DNA from: Azolla caroliniana
Lineage: Eukaryota > Polypodiophyta
NCBI GenBank assembly: GCA_043228905.1
Contig: JBHGNT010000013.1
Span: 2,480,001 to 2,544,000, forward strand
DNA: 64,000 nucleotides
Reading direction: 5' to 3'
The translations under genes and the position numbers were made by a program. This document shows, piece after piece, positions 60,164-64,000 of this stretch (within the stretch, counting starts at the first letter, position 1; every line of letters begins with the position of its first letter). The notes beneath the pieces were generated by a model. That model was not told the origin of the DNA and ran no database searches. It saw only the letters and a program-made list of their open reading frames with translations.

Positions 60164-62290
60164 ATGAGGGGATCAGAGTTCGCCGAAGCCATGGCGGCAG
60201 CAGTCGATCGGATAGTAAGTGTTCCCGAGGGCACAGGGGCCCTCGATAGGGCCATTGAAGCAATTGTCGGCACAATAGGCTGGTTCGATGGGAAGGACGC
60301 CACGAGTTATTTGGTGGCCTACCGGGCTGGGATGGTGATGAGGGACATCCCGAAAGAAAGGCATCTAGCTAGGTTCCCTCAGGTAGCGACATCGGGCATC
60401 CGCGCAGAGGTGCTCAAGGTGCAAGCTAGATGTCGGAGCTGGGGAGAATTTGAAGCGCAACTCCTCGAGCGGTACGGGTTTGATTACACACTTTGGTTAT
60501 CGAAGCGGGACTTTATGGATTGGGTAGAGACCCTAGAAAAGGGGAAAAATACGTCAACGCTCTTCCGGGAGTTCGAGGAACGCTTCGCACAACTTTCGAC
60601 ACTAGACAGGACCGTACTGGACACGAGCCTTGTCCTTTTATTTGTCAAAGTTGTGGACGTGTGGGATCGGGAGCAAATGGGTCTCCTGCTGGAGGCGAAC
60701 GATGGGCTGACGGCCGACTGGGCCATGGTAAACGGGGTCTGCGGCCGTTTCAACAAACGACGTCAGTGGGTTGAAAAGGGCTCATCGGGGGCAGGAGGGG
60801 TTGCAGCAACAAAGCTCGAGGGACCCCCGCCGACACGCAAGGAGGAAACCCGGGGTTGGCTTGAGACAGGCTCGTCCGGCATGGTCAAGGGCCCGTACGA
60901 TGTAGCGGCTCTAGAAGAGCTGACGCAGATGGTATGAGACCTCTAGATTGCACAAGCGAGGAGGGACGGCGGCGAGCAACCTCACAACTGAAGGTCTCTA
61001 GGTGGGCATCGGTGCTTGTGGTGTGACGTGGTTGGTCACATCCGGAAGGACTGCATGGACTTCGTGGAAGCAATAAGGGCTAATGTGGTATACCTATGGA
61101 ATAGGAGGGTGCACACTAGAGAAACCTGGAGAGCCCTGGAGCTGAATATTGGATGGGGAGGGATGAAGAGACTGATAGAAGAAGCGGGGGCGCGCCACGC
61201 AGAGACCATCCACTACTCTGCGTCGGCAGGAATCCGGGTCGGGAGTGACGAAGGTTGGAAGACGAAAGACTTTGGGTTCTGGCCGGTGGTACTAGAAGGC
61301 CTCGCCGATGTACATTTGAGAAGGGAGGAAGCGGATCATGTGGAAAGACAAGTCCAGGAGGTCACCAGGTGCAGCGATCCGGTCGAAGAAAAGACCGGCT
61401 TTGTGGAAGCCGCGTGCCAGAACTACGAAGTTCTGGTAGAAGACAAGTGTGCGGGAAAGGCCGGAGGGGCCGGATCTTTGCAACGGTATGAGACCCGATT
61501 CGGGCCAAAGCAAAATGACGCCGGTGTTGCTGACACACCGGATAAAGCAAAGAAAGCCGGCTACCGGTTGAGCACCGAGATAGAAATAATGACGGACCTA
61601 AGGAAGGTCCTTGAGGAACGAATCCTCGACAACAATGTAGAGTTGTCGCTGAGGGAAGTGCTTGGGATCGCCAAGAAAGAATTCCATGACTCCATCGTGG
61701 ACTTGGTGAAGCGGAAAAGGCTTTGGATGGAGCCAGAGCTGGAACCGGAGAGGCCGGTGGAGGTGTGAACGACGCACCTAGAAGACATGGCCCTGGAAGA
61801 TGAGTTGGCGGAAAGCCACTATTTAAAGCTGCACTGGGCAAGGGCCACTACGGAGAGCCTGGTTAGGATCAGGGACGTCCAAAAGCCGGTGGTGGCATTA
61901 GTAGACCACGGCTCGGAGATCAACCTGATGTCCATGGACTTCTACAAGAAAGGAAAGTGGCCTCTCAACACCAAGCACGGGTGGAAAATACGAGCGGTGA
62001 CGCGCACCACGGAGGAGCTACATGGGGCCTGGCTGAATGTGTGGGTGAAAATCAGGGATGTCAAGATTGACCAACACTTCTTCGTGCAGGAGACATCCTC
62101 GCATCCGGTGATACTCGGAGAACCGTACAGTATAGCAACTCGTATGGAGACAAAAGTGTTGGATAACGGTTCGGCGTACGCACGCGTGAAGAGCCAAGAT
62201 GGACGACACTCCGTCCAATTCTTGACCGTGCGACCGAACCATGAGCGCAATCGCGAGACCCTCGGTGGTGAAAGCTGAGGGGATTTTTAG
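60164..62290 (+). pseudogene. Cw gag-protease with in-frame stops
   Basis: ATG at 60164 opens MRGSEFAEAMAAAVDRIV. The same frame runs to GAT TTT TAG at 62282-62290 with no frameshift, but stops lie at 60935-60937 (TGA), near 60944 (TAG), near 60990 (TGA), 61766-61768 (TGA) and 62276-62278 (TGA). Comparison with D2 suggests CGA or CAG precursors for most. The knuckle CLWCDVVGHIRKDC is intact, and the protease reads ALVDHGSEINLMSMDFYKK with Asp-His-Gly, then TSSHPVILGEPY. Length and layout match D2 gag. Confidence 0.92.
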
Positions 62291-64000
62291 AGAGGACTAT
62301 CAAGGTGTGGGGCCGCGATAGTCTAGAGTCCAGACACCCCGGAGGATCCCCACACATGTACCATAGGTCGGAAGTTTTGGTTCTCCGATAGCGGAGGTTG
62401 TACGATAGCCGACGTCATTGGCTGGGAGAAGAAGCGGGCAAAGCAACGACTCAGGATACGTGGAGTCCTCGCCCCCAATGAGGAAATTAGTGGCGCCGTA
62501 GAGGCGGTCTCTTTCGATGACACCCTTGGGGAAATTGGGAAGGTGATCAAAGAAAGCCTCAATGAAGATCGGATGATTCCGGTTAACTCGGTGGAAATGT
62601 ACGAAGTCTTTACTGACTTTAGAGAAAGGATCAGATCGGATCGGACGGCCAGCGTGCATACGAGGTACAAGTCTGTGGACCGAAAGGTGAGGCTAGTCGT
62701 GGTACCCTTGCCGGAGGGCAACAGGTTACGGATGAAAGGGGTCGCGACGGACCCAAGTCTACGGGATCCGGCCGGCATAGGTCATCAAATCACCAACATA
62801 ACGCTACAGGAGCTCAAGGTTGGTGGGGGTGGCTTTCTACTGCCGGCGGAGGAGGAACGGTTTCGGAGAATGCTCAGGAGGCATGGGAAGGTCTTTGCAT
62901 TCTTGCTGGGAGAGATCGGGTGCGTGGACCCGACGGTTGTTGAGCCGATGGTTATTTTTACGGTACCGCATGTGCTGTGGAATCTCAAACCGATTCCAGT
63001 GCCCAGAGCTTACATCTTGAAGCTGATGGAGCTGTTGAAGCAGAAGGTGGAGATGGGCATCCTCGAACCGTCGAGTGCCCCATACTCGAATCGGTGGTTT
63101 ATTGTGCCTAGGAAGAACGACACATTGCGCATCATTCAGGACCTGCAGCCGATCAATAAAGTGACCATTCGAAACGCAGGAGTTGGACCGACGATCGATG
63201 AGGTTGCAGAAGCCTTTGCTGGGAGGTCGATCTATTTGGTCGGGGATCTATACTCAGGGTACGACCAGAGCAGAGATGTCACGATGACGCGGACACCTCT
63301 CGGCTTAGTGTGGATGTGTACTCTGCCACAGGGAGGGACAAACTCAGTGGCGCACATGGTAAATGCGATGAACAAGGTGCTGAGGGACTGCATCCCGGAC
63401 ATCACCATGCCATTTCTGGATGATATACCGATAAAGGGGTGCCTGGTGGAGGATAGGGATGAAACGGTTGGGCCGGACAGATGCCGGAGATTCGTGGCGT
63501 ACCACATTGATGACTACGAGAAGGCACTACAAAGACTAGAGGGTGCGTGGCTCACCCTCTCCGGAGAGAAGTTGGCTTTCGGGTAGCCAGAGATCCTTGT
63601 GGTCAGTCCCCTGTGCGGGCCTGACGGCCGGAAACTGTCTCCGGTAAAGGTAGAGGCCATCTCCGCGATGAGGGAAGAATGCAAGTCGGTTACGAAGGTG
63701 CGGAGGTTCCTGGGGGCATGCGCATTCTATCACATTTGGATCCCACACTATGCACACGTCGCGGAACCGCTCTACGGGTTACTTAAAATGGAGTAACGAA
63801 CATACGGAATCGATCCGAAGATTAAAAGAGGCGCTTACCGCGGCACCGGCTCTCCGGAAGTCGATCTACGACAAGAAGGTTCCCGTCAACGTAACCGTAG
63901 ACACAAGCCCAACCGGGATCGGATGGGTGATCAATCAGGAGGACGAGAGCGGCGTCCGGAAACCATACCAAGAATTGGTCTCGTGCACATCAAGTCTCTA
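62281..64000 (+). pseudogene. Cw pol, 5' part: RT and RNase H start
   Basis: Opens at GGATTTTTAG (GFLERTIKVWGRDS). After an early frame disturbance the RT is well preserved from about 62543: LKPIPVPRAYILKLMELLKQ, LVGDLYSGYDQ (with a 6-residue deletion after it), LPQGGTNSVAHMVNAMN, FLDDIPIKG. TAG at 63584-63586 replaces Gln of FGQ-EI. Near 63790 a deletion removes the KKGRRFEW region and shifts frame; then KEALTAAPALRKSIYD and VTVDTSPTGIGWVINQED resume. From about 63953 the sequence no longer follows D2, which may mark another junction. Confidence 0.88.

Larger units (their letters stand above)
59514..64000 (+). mobile_element. Cw: tRNA-Trp Ty3/gypsy element, 5' part
   Basis: An LTR starting TGTCATGGAG at 59514, a primer site, gag-protease and the first half of pol run to the window edge. 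The left flank is ACGC; the right flank is outside. Five stops in gag and one in RT, most readable as CGA-to-TGA or CAG-to-TAG, plus small deletions show decay less severe than in A. It interrupts C4. Confidence 0.9.

Overview
This window looks like repeat-dense nuclear DNA of a land plant. I found no host gene, tRNA or rRNA gene, or CRISPR array: essentially every stretch belongs to an LTR retrotransposon or its debris. The plant assignment rests on Ty1/copia LTRs carrying the usual plant GTGG-TTTTT...TTTTCCACG segment, initiator-Met primer sites (TGGTATCAGAGC-like), chromodomain Ty3/gypsy elements, and one Ty3/gypsy family primed by the 3' end of a plant-type tRNA-Trp. A seed-free plant with a large genome (lycophyte, fern or bryophyte) is my guess; the window does not prove it.

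Layout. 1-792: truncated copia LTR with a ~107-bp tandem repeat. 793-12949: decayed chromodomain Ty3/gypsy element G1 (+, TSD CATAT) holding copia C1 (-, 3993-9402, TSD AAAGC) and solo LTR S1 (-, 9425-10689, TSD CCGG). 12950-14537: an orphan LTR and a copia RT fragment. From 14538 there is a six-deep nest: copia C2 (-) is split by chromovirus B (-, from 16081), B by tRNA-Trp element A (+, 16708-57274), A's 5' LTR by chromovirus E (-, 17092-38182, TSD ACAAC), E by tRNA-Trp element D1 (-, 18563-34498, TSD CCGG), and D1 by tRNA-Trp element D2 (-, 23665-31007, TSD ACGG). A also carries intact copia C3 (-, 38957-44352, TSD CTCCG), solo LTR S2 (+, 48896-50047, TSD ACGG) and a rearranged low-coding LTR element F (50316-56563, TSD GGGGT). 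B's integrase resumes at about 57275, then copia C4 (+) at 57654, which is split at 59514 by a fourth tRNA-Trp element, Cw (+), running to the window edge.

The most unusual content is the tRNA-Trp family (A, D1, D2, Cw and solo LTRs S1, S2). It combines 4-bp target duplications centred on CG, a gag that ends in an aspartic protease with Asp-His-Gly instead of Asp-Ser/Thr-Gly, a -1 overlapping pol beginning at a conserved GGATTTTTA string at the gag stop, and an RT with Phe-Leu-Asp-Asp plus an LPQGGTNSV segment unlike ordinary plant Ty3/gypsy. D2 has both reading frames open and LTRs differing at one position that I could find, so it may be recently active. C3 is likewise intact. The older copies carry stop codons mostly explained by C-to-T decay.
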